Positions 1 to 7,724 of a stretch of 64,000 nt of DNA are shown here, piece after piece. The position numbers and the translations under genes are program-made. The notes beneath the pieces are model-generated. The model did not search any database and was not told where the DNA came from. It saw only the letters and a program-made list of their open reading frames with translations. Position 1 is the first letter of the stretch. Each line of letters begins with the position of its first letter. The DNA is from 66-474 sp044464225 (GTDB lineage: Bacteria > Pseudomonadota > Gammaproteobacteria > Xanthomonadales > Rhodanobacteraceae), in NCBI GenBank assembly GCA_044464225.1, contig JBIQLN010000001.1, positions 310,001-374,000 of the forward strand, written 5' to 3'.

Positions 1-2
1 GC

Positions 3-287
3 AAGGTCGACGGCGGATTCACGTGGCGCAGCGATCCGCGCCTGCGGCTCACGTCACCGCTGCGTATCGGGGAGCACCAGTTGCGGCGCCTGCTCGCCGG
101 CATCGAAGCGCCCACGCTGCTGTTGCTGGCCGAGCCCGCAACACCCTACCTGCCGCCGGCCTTGATGGACGCCCGCGCCGCCTGCGTTGCCGCGATCCGC
201 GTCGCGCATATCGCCGGGCCGCACCATTTGCACGTGCGACATCCGCGCGACGTCGCCGATCACGTCGGCGAATTTCTGCAGCAGTAG
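3..287 (+). CDS. Alpha/beta hydrolase, C-terminal part (cut by window start)
   Basis: The last 95 codons of a gene entering from the left. The reading contains a hydrophobic strand APTLLLLAEP followed about 30 residues later by IAGPHHLHVRHP. This is the usual C-terminal layout of alpha/beta hydrolases: a strand ending near the catalytic acid, then the catalytic histidine in a GxHHxH context, then a closing helix (DVADHVGEFLQQ). The nucleophile elbow lies outside the window, so substrate and exact family cannot be given. The gene ends 22 bases before the convergent uppS-like gene and no clear terminator separates them. Confidence 0.7.
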   Translation, partial: KVDGGFTWRSDPRLRLTSPLRIGEHQLRRLLAGIEAPTLLLLAEPATPYLPPALMDARAACVAAIRVAHIAGPHHLHVRHPRDVADHVGEFLQQ

Positions 288-309
288 AAGTCGAGAAAGC
301 GGTGCGGAT

Positions 310-1200
310 TCAGCGACCGTAGCGCCTGTTGCGGCGCTGGTACGTGCGTACCGCGCGCAGGAAGTCGATGCGGCGGAACGCGGGCCACAGCACGTCGCAG
401 AAATAGAATTCGCTGTAGGCCGCCTGCCAGATCAGGAATCCCGACAACCGCTGTTCGCCGCTGGTGCGGATGATGAAGTCCGGATCGGGCACGCCGCCGG
501 TGTAGAGGTACCGCTCGATGTCGCCGGATTTCAGGTCCGTCACCACCGATTCCAGCGAGCGGCCCTCGGCGGCGGCGGCGTTGAGCAGCCCCTTCACCGC
601 GTCGGTGATTTCCTCGCGTCCGCTGTAAGCCAGTGCGATCGTCAGCAGCATGCCGTCGTGGCCGGCCGTGGAAAGTTCCAGCGCTTCGCTGGCGGCCACC
701 ACGCGCTCGGGCAGCCGGTCGCGCTGGCCGATGATCTTCACGCGCACCCGCCCGGACTTCAGGCGCGGTTCTTCCAGCAGTCGCGCGCTTTCGCGCACGA
801 ACAGGTCCAGCAGGCACTCGACTTCCGCAGGCGAACGGCCGAAATTCTCGGTGCTGAACACGTACAGCGTCACGTGGCGCACATCGAGCTCGAGGCACCA
901 CTCCAGCACCTCGCGCAATTTGTTGACGCCGTACTGATGGCCGATGGTCGCCTCAAGGCCGATGCCGCGCGCGAAGCGCCGATTGCCGTCGAGGATCAAC
1001 CCGATGTGCGCCGGGACCTTCTCGGTGGCCACCTGGCGGGCGAGTGCGCGCTCGTACCAGCGATAGAGCGGGTACAGGAGCGGTTTGAGGATGCGCCACG
1101 GGCGGCGACGCAGGTCGGCATACGCGATCCGCAGCCAGCCGGGAGCGACCGCCACCGTCTCGCTTTCGGCCGGGAGCGGCTCGGATATATTGGAATTCAT
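310..1200 (-). CDS. uppS: Cis-prenyltransferase, archaeal-type UPP synthase-like
   Basis: 296 aa. It should condense isopentenyl diphosphate in cis onto an allylic diphosphate to make a polyprenyl carrier. Visible family signatures are HIGLILDGNRRFARG with the Mg-binding Asp near residue 71, then LYVFSTENFGR, and the C-terminal RTSGEQRLSGFLIWQ block. Standard bacterial UppS is about 250 aa, reads IMDGNGRWA and sits with frr and cdsA. This protein instead has DGNRRF, a GHQYGVNKLREVLEWCLEL helix and a 60-residue N-terminal extension with a LYPLYRWYERAL segment, all closer to archaeal-type enzymes. The start ATG at 1200 was chosen because coding character begins there; the frame stays open upstream but is antisense to mtfA. 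It may be a second, specialised synthase. The gene symbol is by family only. Confidence 0.8.
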   Translation of the reverse strand: MNSNISEPLPAESETVAVAPGWLRIAYADLRRRPWRILKPLLYPLYRWYERALARQVATEKVPAHIGLILDGNRRFARGIGLEATIGHQYGVNKLREVLEWCLELDVRHVTLYVFSTENFGRSPAEVECLLDLFVRESARLLEEPRLKSGRVRVKIIGQRDRLPERVVAASEALELSTAGHDGMLLTIALAYSGREEITDAVKGLLNAAAAEGRSLESVVTDLKSGDIERYLYTGGVPDPDFIIRTSGEQRLSGFLIWQAAYSEFYFCDVLWPAFRRIDFLRAVRTYQRRNRRYGR

Positions 1201-1455
1201 GGCGGGGCATTGTATGCCGGTACGGACGAACCGGAGCATGACGGGTGCCGCGCTTTGCTGCTCCGGGACGGATCGGTTCACGTTGGCACGTCGCGATGGC
1301 GCGTCGATACCGACGCCGCGGACAGCGCGAGGCCCTTGAGGACGCACGTGTCCGGCCTCACACATGGCATGAATGGCCCCCGCGACATTTCGTCGATGCG
1401 AACCGTGCGGACCGTCCACTTCGGCCATCGGACCGGCCACCCTGCGGAGTCGAGG

Positions 1456-2211
1456 ATGAGCGGGTTCGACTGGCTGCCCTGGCGACGACCACCGCCGCCG
1501 ATCGATGATGCGCTTTGGCGCGATGCGCTGGCCGTATGCCCGCTTGCGCAACGGCTGGCGCCGGACGAACGCCAGCGATTGCGGCTGCTCGCGGCGCGCT
1601 TCCTCCAGCGCAAACGTTTCTTTCCGGTCGACACAAAACTGGATCCGATGCAGCGGCTGCTGGTCGCGATGCAGGCGTGCGTGCCGATCCTGAATTCGGG
1701 ATTCCGGATGCTGCGCGGCTGGCAAAGCGTGATCGTGTATCCGGGCGAATTCAAGGTACGTCATCGCCACCACGACGCCAGCACCGGCGTGGTCACCGAA
1801 CGCGACGAAGTGCGCAGCGGAGAAGCGTGGCAGGCCGGACCGCTGGTGCTGTCATGGGCCGCGGTGCAACAGGATCTGCTGCAGCCTTGGGACGGATTCA
1901 ACGTCGTCGTGCACGAAATCGCGCACAAGCTCGACATGCTGGATGGCCCGCCCGACGGCGTGCCGCCGCTGCCGCGCGCGATCGAATGGCGAAAATGGAT
2001 CGACACGTTCCAGCGTGCCTACGATCGTCTTTCCGACGACGTCCACCTGGGCCATGCCACGCTGATCGATCCCTACGCCGCCACCAATCCCGGCGAATAT
2101 TTCGCGGTGACGAGCGAACTGCACTTCTCGGATCCGTGCCGCCTCGCGCGCGCCGAGCCCGACGTCGCGACGCTGCTGCAGGCGTATTACGGACGTTCGC
2201 CGGCGCCGTGA
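1456..2211 (+). CDS. mtfA: Zinc-dependent peptidase, MtfA family (M90)
   Basis: 251 aa. The zinc motif HEIAHKLDMLDG is present, followed about 70 residues on by NPGEYFAVTSELHF, which carries the third-ligand glutamate region of the MtfA family. In E. coli, MtfA is a cytosolic metallopeptidase that binds the repressor Mlc and modulates the glucose PTS; whether that partner exists here is unknown. The N-terminus MSGFDWLPWRRPPPP is typical of proteobacterial MtfA, and the length matches the family (about 250-265). The start ATG at 1456 follows a GAGG sequence. It is divergent from uppS with a 255-base gap in which only small inverted repeats are seen. Confidence 0.9.
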   Translation: MSGFDWLPWRRPPPPIDDALWRDALAVCPLAQRLAPDERQRLRLLAARFLQRKRFFPVDTKLDPMQRLLVAMQACVPILNSGFRMLRGWQSVIVYPGEFKVRHRHHDASTGVVTERDEVRSGEAWQAGPLVLSWAAVQQDLLQPWDGFNVVVHEIAHKLDMLDGPPDGVPPLPRAIEWRKWIDTFQRAYDRLSDDVHLGHATLIDPYAATNPGEYFAVTSELHFSDPCRLARAEPDVATLLQAYYGRSPAP

Positions 2212-2239
2212 CCGCCCCGGAAACTGCGTCGGCGGGACG

Positions 2240-3157
2240 CTACACCAGCCGTGCCCACGCGCGGACCGGAAAGGCACCCATGCCGGCCGCGCGCATCGGT
2301 ACCGCCGAAAAGCGCAAACCTTCCGACGGTAACGCGGCCAGCGAGGCCAGGTTCTCGACGATCGGGATGCCCGCCGCCAGCAGGATGGAATGCGCCGGCC
2401 GTTCGGCATCGGACGTGTCGTCGATGTTGAGCGCGTCGATGCCGACCAGCCGCGCGCCGCGATCGCGAAGATCGGTCGCGGCGTCGCGGCCCAGGAACGG
2501 CCAGCCTTCGGCGTAGGCCGCCGTGCCCCAATGCGTGCTCCAACCCGTGTCCAGCAACACCGCCCGGCCGGCAACGTCGAGGGCGCCGAGCGCATGGCGA
2601 TCGATGCAGCGCCCGCGCATGCCTTGCAAGTGCACCACCACCGCGTCGACATCGGCGATGGCCGCCAGCGGCAACGCCGACACGTCGGGCTTGCCGGGGT
2701 AGCGGTGGAAGGGTGCATCGATGGCGGTGCCGGAGTTCGCCACCATGTCGATGCGCCCGATCTGGAAGCTGACACCCTCTGCATAGCGGGTACGGCTTTC
2801 GACATGACTGATGTGATCGGTGATGCGCGGCTCCGGCAGGCCGGGGTAGAGCGCCTCGCCGTCGTGCACGACATGCGAAAGATCGATCAGGTCGGCGCGA
2901 TCGGCGGCCCCGCCGGCCACCCGTCCGGCCCTGGCCGCCCGCTTGTGCGGATCGGCGATGATCCGCTTGTTGAGGATGCGCACGCCGGAGACCATCAGCA
3001 GCCGCAGGTCGCGCACGATGTAATCCGCGAGGGCTGCATCGTCGATGTCCGCGCCGTCGATGTCGAGGCGGAACCCCTGCCCCTGGATGCCGCCGCCATT
3101 GGAAAATTCGACTTCGAAATCGAAACAGACCCGGCGGTCGTTGCTGGTCGCCTGCAT
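2240..3157 (-). CDS. Cyclase-family (kynurenine formamidase-like) hydrolase
   Basis: 305 aa. The C-terminal two thirds carry the cyclase fold: LIDLSHVVHDGEALYPG, then SGTAIDAPFHRYPGKPDV, then IVENLASLAAL. Kynurenine formamidases use HxGTHxDxPxH as the zinc site; here the two early histidines read N and A (NSGTAIDAPFH) while Asp and the last His remain. This resembles a divergent subfamily usually labelled cyclase family protein rather than true KynB. An N-terminal segment of about 85 residues (FDFEVEFSNGGGIQGQGFRLDIDG) is an extra domain I do not recognise. The start ATG at 3157 is preferred over an upstream in-frame start that would run into the divergent LysR gene. Substrate unknown. Confidence 0.75.
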   Translation of the reverse strand: MQATSNDRRVCFDFEVEFSNGGGIQGQGFRLDIDGADIDDAALADYIVRDLRLLMVSGVRILNKRIIADPHKRAARAGRVAGGAADRADLIDLSHVVHDGEALYPGLPEPRITDHISHVESRTRYAEGVSFQIGRIDMVANSGTAIDAPFHRYPGKPDVSALPLAAIADVDAVVVHLQGMRGRCIDRHALGALDVAGRAVLLDTGWSTHWGTAAYAEGWPFLGRDAATDLRDRGARLVGIDALNIDDTSDAERPAHSILLAAGIPIVENLASLAALPSEGLRFSAVPMRAAGMGAFPVRAWARLV

Positions 3158-3205
3158 GGAATCACTCGCCTGATTGGGGTGCGCCCACTTTGCCCGCACG
3201 CCAGG

Positions 3206-3221
3206 ATTCACGAAAACGAAT
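3206..3221. promoter_or_regulatory. Candidate LysR operator between cyclase and LysR genes
   Basis: The 92-base divergent gap contains ATTC (3206-3209) and GAAT (3218-3221) spaced by 8 bases in an A-rich patch, next to a locally AT-rich stretch up to the LysR start. LysR regulators typically bind short interrupted dyads in such gaps and control the divergent gene. The dyad is short and could be chance. Confidence 0.3.
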
Positions 3222-3249
3222 TTTTCTTGCACCTGCCATAAGATAAACA

Positions 3250-4167
3250 ATGATCAACGACCTGGATCTGGTACGCACCTTCCTTGCCGTCGCCGAAGCG
3301 GGATCGTTCACCGCGGCGGCAACCGGCGTTTACCGCTCGCAGGCCGCCGTCAGCCAGCAAATACGCCGGCTGGAATCCCAGGTCGGTGCCCGGTTGTTCG
3401 AGCGCGGACGGCGGGAGGTGACGCTGAGCCACGCGGGCCGCCGGCTGCTGCCGCATGCGCGGCACCTGCTGACCGCGAGCGAGCAGGCACGCCTGGCGGC
3501 GCACGGCACCGATCGGCGTCGAATCCGGATCGGCATTCCCGACGACCTCGCCGGTCTGGTGATGCCGGCGCTCGCGGACGTGGCCGGCCATGACGATACG
3601 TTCATGTTCGAGATCGTGACCGGCGCCACCCGCGAGCTGCACGCGTCGATCCCCGCGCGGCTGGAAATCGTCATCGGGCTGGCGATCCCGCGGCTGCGGG
3701 ACGGCGTCGAACTGGCGCGTTTGCGTGTGGGCTGGTTCGGCCGTTGGCAGGGCGGCGGCAGCATTCCGCTGGCGCTGTGCACCGAAGGATGTCTGCTGCG
3801 GCGGCAAGCCCTGGCTGTGCTCGACCATGCAGGCATGGCGTGGCACTTGTGCGTCGCGGCGAACAGCGTGGGCGTGGTGGAAGCCGCCATCGCCGGGGGC
3901 ATGGCGGTCGGGCCGCTGCTGGAAACCGTGGCCGCCGGGGCCCTGCCTCGCGTTCAAGCGCTGCCGCCGCCCGGCGACATCGGCATCCGCATGTATGCCG
4001 ACAGCCATGTCGAACGGCCACTGCTCGAGAGCCTCTCCGACGCGATCCGTCAACGCATCGCCGCGCGCTCGCCGGCCACCTCGGGTGTCCGGAAGGTCGC
4101 CTCGTCCAGCCGCCCCGGACGCGGACGCAACCGGCCGAATGCAGCCCGCCGGCGTCCACCGCCATGA
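3250..4167 (+). CDS. LysR-family transcriptional regulator
   Basis: 305 aa. The N-terminal winged helix-turn-helix reads LVRTFLAVAEAGSFTAAA and SQAAVSQQIRRLESQVGARLFERG, the classic LysR signature. The effector-binding domain follows from about residue 90 and is short and divergent. The C-terminal tail from about residue 275 is basic and low-complexity (SSSRPGRGRNRPNAARRRPP) and may be unstructured. It is transcribed away from the cyclase-family gene across a 92-base gap, so the cyclase is the most likely target. It converges on hemB with 22 bases between stop codons. Confidence 0.9.
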   Translation: MINDLDLVRTFLAVAEAGSFTAAATGVYRSQAAVSQQIRRLESQVGARLFERGRREVTLSHAGRRLLPHARHLLTASEQARLAAHGTDRRRIRIGIPDDLAGLVMPALADVAGHDDTFMFEIVTGATRELHASIPARLEIVIGLAIPRLRDGVELARLRVGWFGRWQGGGSIPLALCTEGCLLRRQALAVLDHAGMAWHLCVAANSVGVVEAAIAGGMAVGPLLETVAAGALPRVQALPPPGDIGIRMYADSHVERPLLESLSDAIRQRIAARSPATSGVRKVASSSRPGRGRNRPNAARRRPPP

Positions 4168-4189
4168 GCGTGGAGCAGCGTCCGGTGCA

Positions 4190-5185
4190 TCACCCCTCCT
4201 TCAACCAGCGCGCCGCATCCAGCGCATAATACGTGAGGATCGCGTCGGCACCTGCGCGCTTGATCGAAAGCAGGGTTTCCATGGCGCAGGCACGCTCGTC
4301 GATCCACCCGTTCGCGCCGGCGGCCTTGAGCATCGCGTATTCGCCGGACACCTGGTACACGAACGTAGGGACGCCGAACCGGTCCTTCACGCGGCGCACG
4401 ATGTCGAGATACGGCAAGCCCGGCTTCACCATCACCGCGTCGGCCCCCTCTTCCAGGTCGAGCTGCACTTCGCGAAGGGCCTCGTCGGAGTTGCCGACAT
4501 CCATCTGGTAGGTGTGCTTGGAGCCCTTGCCGAGCGATGCGGCCGAACCCACCGCATCGCGGAACGGACCGTAGAAACTCGACGCGTATTTGGCCGAATA
4601 CGCGAGGATCCGGGTGTGGATCAGGCCTGCACTTTCCAGTGCCTGCCGGATCGCGCCGATGCGGCCGTCCATCATGTCGCTCGGGGCCACGAAATCCGCG
4701 CCCGCATGCGCCTGCGACAGCGCCTGCTTCACGAGCACGGCGACGGTTTCGTCGTTCAGGATATAACCGGTGTCGTCGAGCAGGCCGTCCTGACCATGCG
4801 AGGTGAAGGGATCCAGCGCGTCGTCGCAAACCACGCCGAGTTCCGGAAAACGGGATTTCAGCGCGCGCACCGCACGCTGCACCAGGCCGTCGTCGTTGTA
4901 AGCCTCGCATCCGTCGGCGGTTTTCCGCTCGTCGTCCAGGTGCGGAAACAGCGCCAGCGCCGGCACCCCCCATTCCAGCGCCTGTTCGGCCACCTTCAGC
5001 AGGGCATCGATCGACAGGCGCGCCACGCCCGGCATCGAAGCGACGGCGTCGCGAACTTCGCCGCCGCCTTCCTGCACGAACACCGGCAGGATCAGATCGG
5101 AGGGGCTCATCACGGTTTCACGCATCAGCGCGCGGGAGAATGCATCGCGACGCATGCGGCGCATGCGCATGGCGGGATAGCTCAT
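4190..5185 (-). CDS. hemB: Delta-aminolevulinic acid dehydratase (porphobilinogen synthase)
   Basis: 331 aa, normal length. It condenses two 5-aminolevulinate molecules to porphobilinogen in haem synthesis. Active-site lysines lie in FVAPSDMMDGRI/SAKYASSFYGPFRDA and MVKPGLPYLDIV. The metal-binding segment reads VVCDDALDPFTSHGQDG, so the three cysteines of zinc enzymes are replaced and the enzyme should be the Mg-dependent, zinc-independent type. The start ATG at 5185 gives MSYPAMRMRRMRRD, a usual arginine-rich N-terminus. No other haem gene is adjacent; hemD-X-Y lies about 12 kb away. Confidence 0.96.
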   Translation of the reverse strand: MSYPAMRMRRMRRDAFSRALMRETVMSPSDLILPVFVQEGGGEVRDAVASMPGVARLSIDALLKVAEQALEWGVPALALFPHLDDERKTADGCEAYNDDGLVQRAVRALKSRFPELGVVCDDALDPFTSHGQDGLLDDTGYILNDETVAVLVKQALSQAHAGADFVAPSDMMDGRIGAIRQALESAGLIHTRILAYSAKYASSFYGPFRDAVGSAASLGKGSKHTYQMDVGNSDEALREVQLDLEEGADAVMVKPGLPYLDIVRRVKDRFGVPTFVYQVSGEYAMLKAAGANGWIDERACAMETLLSIKRAGADAILTYYALDAARWLKEG

Positions 5186-5405
5186 TGCGGGATCCGGGTG
5201 GAATTGAACTTCCCATTGTAGCGAGCCGCTTCCGGCGAAGACTCGGCGAGGACCCGCAAATACCCCTTGCGCGACAGGATTTTCCGCGCAACGTGACGTC
5301 GGTCTCGGCCGCGCCATGCGTCTGGCATGAATCCTGCTGCCTCAAGTCTGCCGCTGCAGCGCCGATAGAAAAGCCATGCGCGACGGTCATGTTCAGCTCA
5401 GGTGG

Positions 5406-5434
5406 TTGCGGTTAAATTACAGTTAATGCACAAT
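5406..5434 (+). promoter_or_regulatory. Candidate sigma-70 promoter for the SPFH gene
   Basis: TTGCGG (5406-5411), a 17-base spacer and CACAAT (5429-5434) sit in the only AT-rich patch of the 318-base gap between hemB and the SPFH gene. A perfect 10-base palindrome GAAACGTTTC (5451-5460) lies just downstream near the expected transcription start and could be an operator. The rest of the gap (5186-5405) shows no coding signal. Confidence 0.4.
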
Positions 5435-5503
5435 TTGCTCCGTGCGATGTGAAACGTTTCGAAGGCAAAAACTTCAAGTCCATTGCAAACCACTGAAATT
5501 GCC

Positions 5504-5977
5504 ATGATTTCCTCACTGACCATTGTCCTGATCCTGATGCTGATAGCCGTCATGGCCGCGTCCAGCATCAAGCGAATTCCGGAAGGTCAGGTCTACACGC
5601 TGCGGCGGCTGGGCAAGCCGGCCGGAATACTCACGGCGGGCACCCACGTGGTGGTGCCGTTGATCGAGCGCATCGCCCACAAGATCAGCATTACCGGTTA
5701 CACCTTGGCGGTGGACGAACGCATCGAATCACAAGCCGCCTCGCCGACACTGCGCGGGCGGATCTGGTGGCAGGTACTGGATCCCGAGCGGGCCGACACC
5801 GTGATCGACCGCGCCGACGACCTGATCCGGTTGCGCCTGCGCGATGCGGTGCAGGGCGCCGGTGCGGCCGACCCCGACCTTCGTTCGCGCAACCTGCGTA
5901 TCAAACAGACTTTGAACGGCAGCCTCCGCGACCGCGGGGTGCTGGTGACGCGGGTCGAACTCGACCTCGCCGCCTGA
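5504..5977 (+). CDS. Small SPFH/band-7 domain membrane protein
   Basis: 157 aa with an N-terminal membrane segment (LTIVLILMLIAVMAASS) followed directly by an SPFH-like domain: RIPEGQVYTLRRLGKPAGILTAGTHVVVPLIERI is the normal entry of slipin/stomatin proteins. Full SPFH proteins are 250-300 aa with a coiled-coil tail, which is absent here, so this is a minimal version. The start ATG at 5504 is preferred; an in-frame TTG at 5483 would add seven residues. It is monocistronic, with a promoter candidate upstream and a strong terminator downstream. Role unknown; the family organises membrane microdomains or regulates membrane proteases. Confidence 0.7.
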   Translation: MISSLTIVLILMLIAVMAASSIKRIPEGQVYTLRRLGKPAGILTAGTHVVVPLIERIAHKISITGYTLAVDERIESQAASPTLRGRIWWQVLDPERADTVIDRADDLIRLRLRDAVQGAGAADPDLRSRNLRIKQTLNGSLRDRGVLVTRVELDLAA

Positions 5978-6002
5978 GCCCGACCAGCCAGGGAGAAACG
6001 GT

Positions 6003-6032
6003 GAGCCCGCCCCCGTGCGGGCTCCTGTTTTT
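6003..6032 (+). terminator. Rho-independent terminator after the SPFH gene
   Basis: GAGCCCGC (6003-6010) pairs perfectly with GCGGGCTC (6017-6024) around a six-base loop, followed by CTGTTTTT. It begins 26 bases after the SPFH stop codon. Confidence 0.85.
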
Positions 6033-6152
6033 CAGGGGCGAGGGCGATCGTCCACCAGCGGCCGCCCACTGCCGCCACGGCACGCGGGTTCCGTGATCGG
6101 CGAATACCCGGGCCGCCCGTGGCCCGACTTCCCAGCAACCCTTCGCACGGCA

Positions 6153-6803
6153 ATGCACATGGAGCATCCTGCCCCTCCCGCGGAAAGACTCGCCGATGGC
6201 TTGGCCGGCTTGCAACTCGAGTTGCCGGAAGGCGCGCAAGAGAAACTGTTGGCGTACCTGGATCTGTTGGCGCACTGGAACCGCGCCTACAACCTCACGG
6301 CGGTGCGCGACCGCGGGGAAATGATTCCGCGGCACCTGCTGGACTCGCTCGCCGTGCTGCCGTTCGTGCGAGGTGAATCGTTGGCCGACATCGGCAGTGG
6401 CGCCGGCCTGCCCGGCATCCCCCTGGCGATCGCCCGGCCCCGGCTTGCGGTCACCCTGATCGAGAGCAACGGCAAGAAGGCCCGGTTCCTGCGCGAGGCC
6501 GTGCGTGCCCTGCCGCTTCCGAACGTGGCGGTGGAACAGGTGCGCGTGCAGGATGCCGCCGGCAGCTTCGACACCGTCACGGCGCGGGCGTTTTCCAGCC
6601 TGGCCGACATGCTGGCCTGGGGCGGACACCTGCTGGCCGACGATGGTCGCTGGCTGGCCCTCAAAGGACGGCGCGACCAGGAAGAAATCGCGGGGATTCC
6701 CGACGATTTTCGCCTGGTGGCGGTGCACCAGGTGGAGGTCCCGGGCACGGAAGCCGAACGCCGCGTGATCGAGCTGGCGCGAAGTTCTTCCCGCAACGCC
6801 TAG
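6153..6803 (+). CDS. rsmG: 16S rRNA (guanine-N7)-methyltransferase G
   Basis: 216 aa. It methylates G527 of 16S rRNA using S-adenosylmethionine. The diagnostic run is HLLDSLAVLPF followed by LADIGSGAGLPGIPLAIARP (SAM-binding motif I) and LIESNGKKARFLREA. Length agrees with E. coli RsmG (207 aa). The start ATG at 6153 was chosen from where the protein resembles the family; a second ATG at 6159 is equally possible. It sits 48 bases upstream of parA, the conserved rsmG-parA-parB order near many bacterial origins, although mnmG is not next to it here. Confidence 0.95.
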   Translation: MHMEHPAPPAERLADGLAGLQLELPEGAQEKLLAYLDLLAHWNRAYNLTAVRDRGEMIPRHLLDSLAVLPFVRGESLADIGSGAGLPGIPLAIARPRLAVTLIESNGKKARFLREAVRALPLPNVAVEQVRVQDAAGSFDTVTARAFSSLADMLAWGGHLLADDGRWLALKGRRDQEEIAGIPDDFRLVAVHQVEVPGTEAERRVIELARSSSRNA

Positions 6804-6851
6804 CCCGGCGATGGTAGGCTACCCGTTTCATCGTTCCAGCCGTTGCGACCC

Positions 6852-7724
6852 ATGACGCGCATCATCGCCATCGCCAACCAGAAGGGCGGCGTCGGCAAGA
6901 CCACCACCGCCGTGAACCTGGCTGCCGCGCTGGCGGAGACCAGGCGCCGCGTGTTGCTGGTGGATCTCGATCCGCAGGGCAATGCCACTTCGTCGGCGGG
7001 TATCGACAAGCGCGCCACCAAGCCCAACGGCTGCGAAGTATTGCTGGAGGAAGCGTCGATCGAGGACGCCATCATCGCCACCGAAGCCGGCTTCGACCTG
7101 CTGCCCGGCAATCGCGACCTCACCGCGGCGGAGATCAAGCTGGCCGACGCGATCGCGCGCGAACAGCGGCTCAAGGAACAACTGGCCAAGCTGGGCGACC
7201 GCTACCAGATCATCCTGATCGACTGCCCGCCCTCGCTGCACCTGCTCACCCTGAACGCACTGGCCGCGGCCGACAGTGTGCTGATCCCGGTCCAATGCGA
7301 GTCGATGGCGCTCGAAGGCCTGACCGACCTGCTCGACACCGTCAAGGCCGTGCGCAAGCGGCTCAATCCGCAACTCGAAGTCGAAGGCCTGTTGCGCACC
7401 ATGTTCGACGTGCGCACCGCGCTCGGCAACGACGTGTCCGCCGAACTCACCAAGCATTTCGGCGACAAGGTGCTGCATTCGGTGGTGCCGCGCAACGTGC
7501 GTCTCGCCGAAGCGCCCAGCCACGGCAAGCCCATCAACCTTTATGACCGCGAATCGCGCGGCGCGATTGCGTATCTCGGCCTTGCCGGTGAAATGATCCG
7601 TCGCGTCGGCCTCGCACCCGCGCGCAGCAACGGCGACGCGCCGCCGTCCGAAAACACACCGGCCAAACCCAATCCGCCTCCGCCGAATCCTCCGCGTCCA
7701 CCGATCATGAAGGTCTCCGCATGA
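6852..7724 (+). CDS. parA: Chromosome-partitioning ATPase ParA (Soj)
   Basis: 290 aa. Deviant Walker A motif QKGGVGKTTTAVNLAAALA at the N-terminus, LLVDLDPQGNATS, and a Walker B-like IILIDCPPS define a ParA ATPase that binds DNA nonspecifically and moves ParB-parS complexes. The last 35 residues form a proline-rich tail (NPPPPNPPRPP), longer than in typical Soj and probably unstructured. ATG at 6852 fits the family N-terminus MTRIIAIANQKGGVGK. Its stop overlaps the parB start by four bases, indicating translational coupling. Confidence 0.97.
   Translation: MTRIIAIANQKGGVGKTTTAVNLAAALAETRRRVLLVDLDPQGNATSSAGIDKRATKPNGCEVLLEEASIEDAIIATEAGFDLLPGNRDLTAAEIKLADAIAREQRLKEQLAKLGDRYQIILIDCPPSLHLLTLNALAAADSVLIPVQCESMALEGLTDLLDTVKAVRKRLNPQLEVEGLLRTMFDVRTALGNDVSAELTKHFGDKVLHSVVPRNVRLAEAPSHGKPINLYDRESRGAIAYLGLAGEMIRRVGLAPARSNGDAPPSENTPAKPNPPPPNPPRPPIMKVSA

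Noticed and set aside
5451..5460. GAAACGTTTC considered as a parS half-site near rsmG-parAB
   Set aside because: The order of half-sites is reversed relative to TGTTTCACGTGAAACA; noted only as a possible operator.
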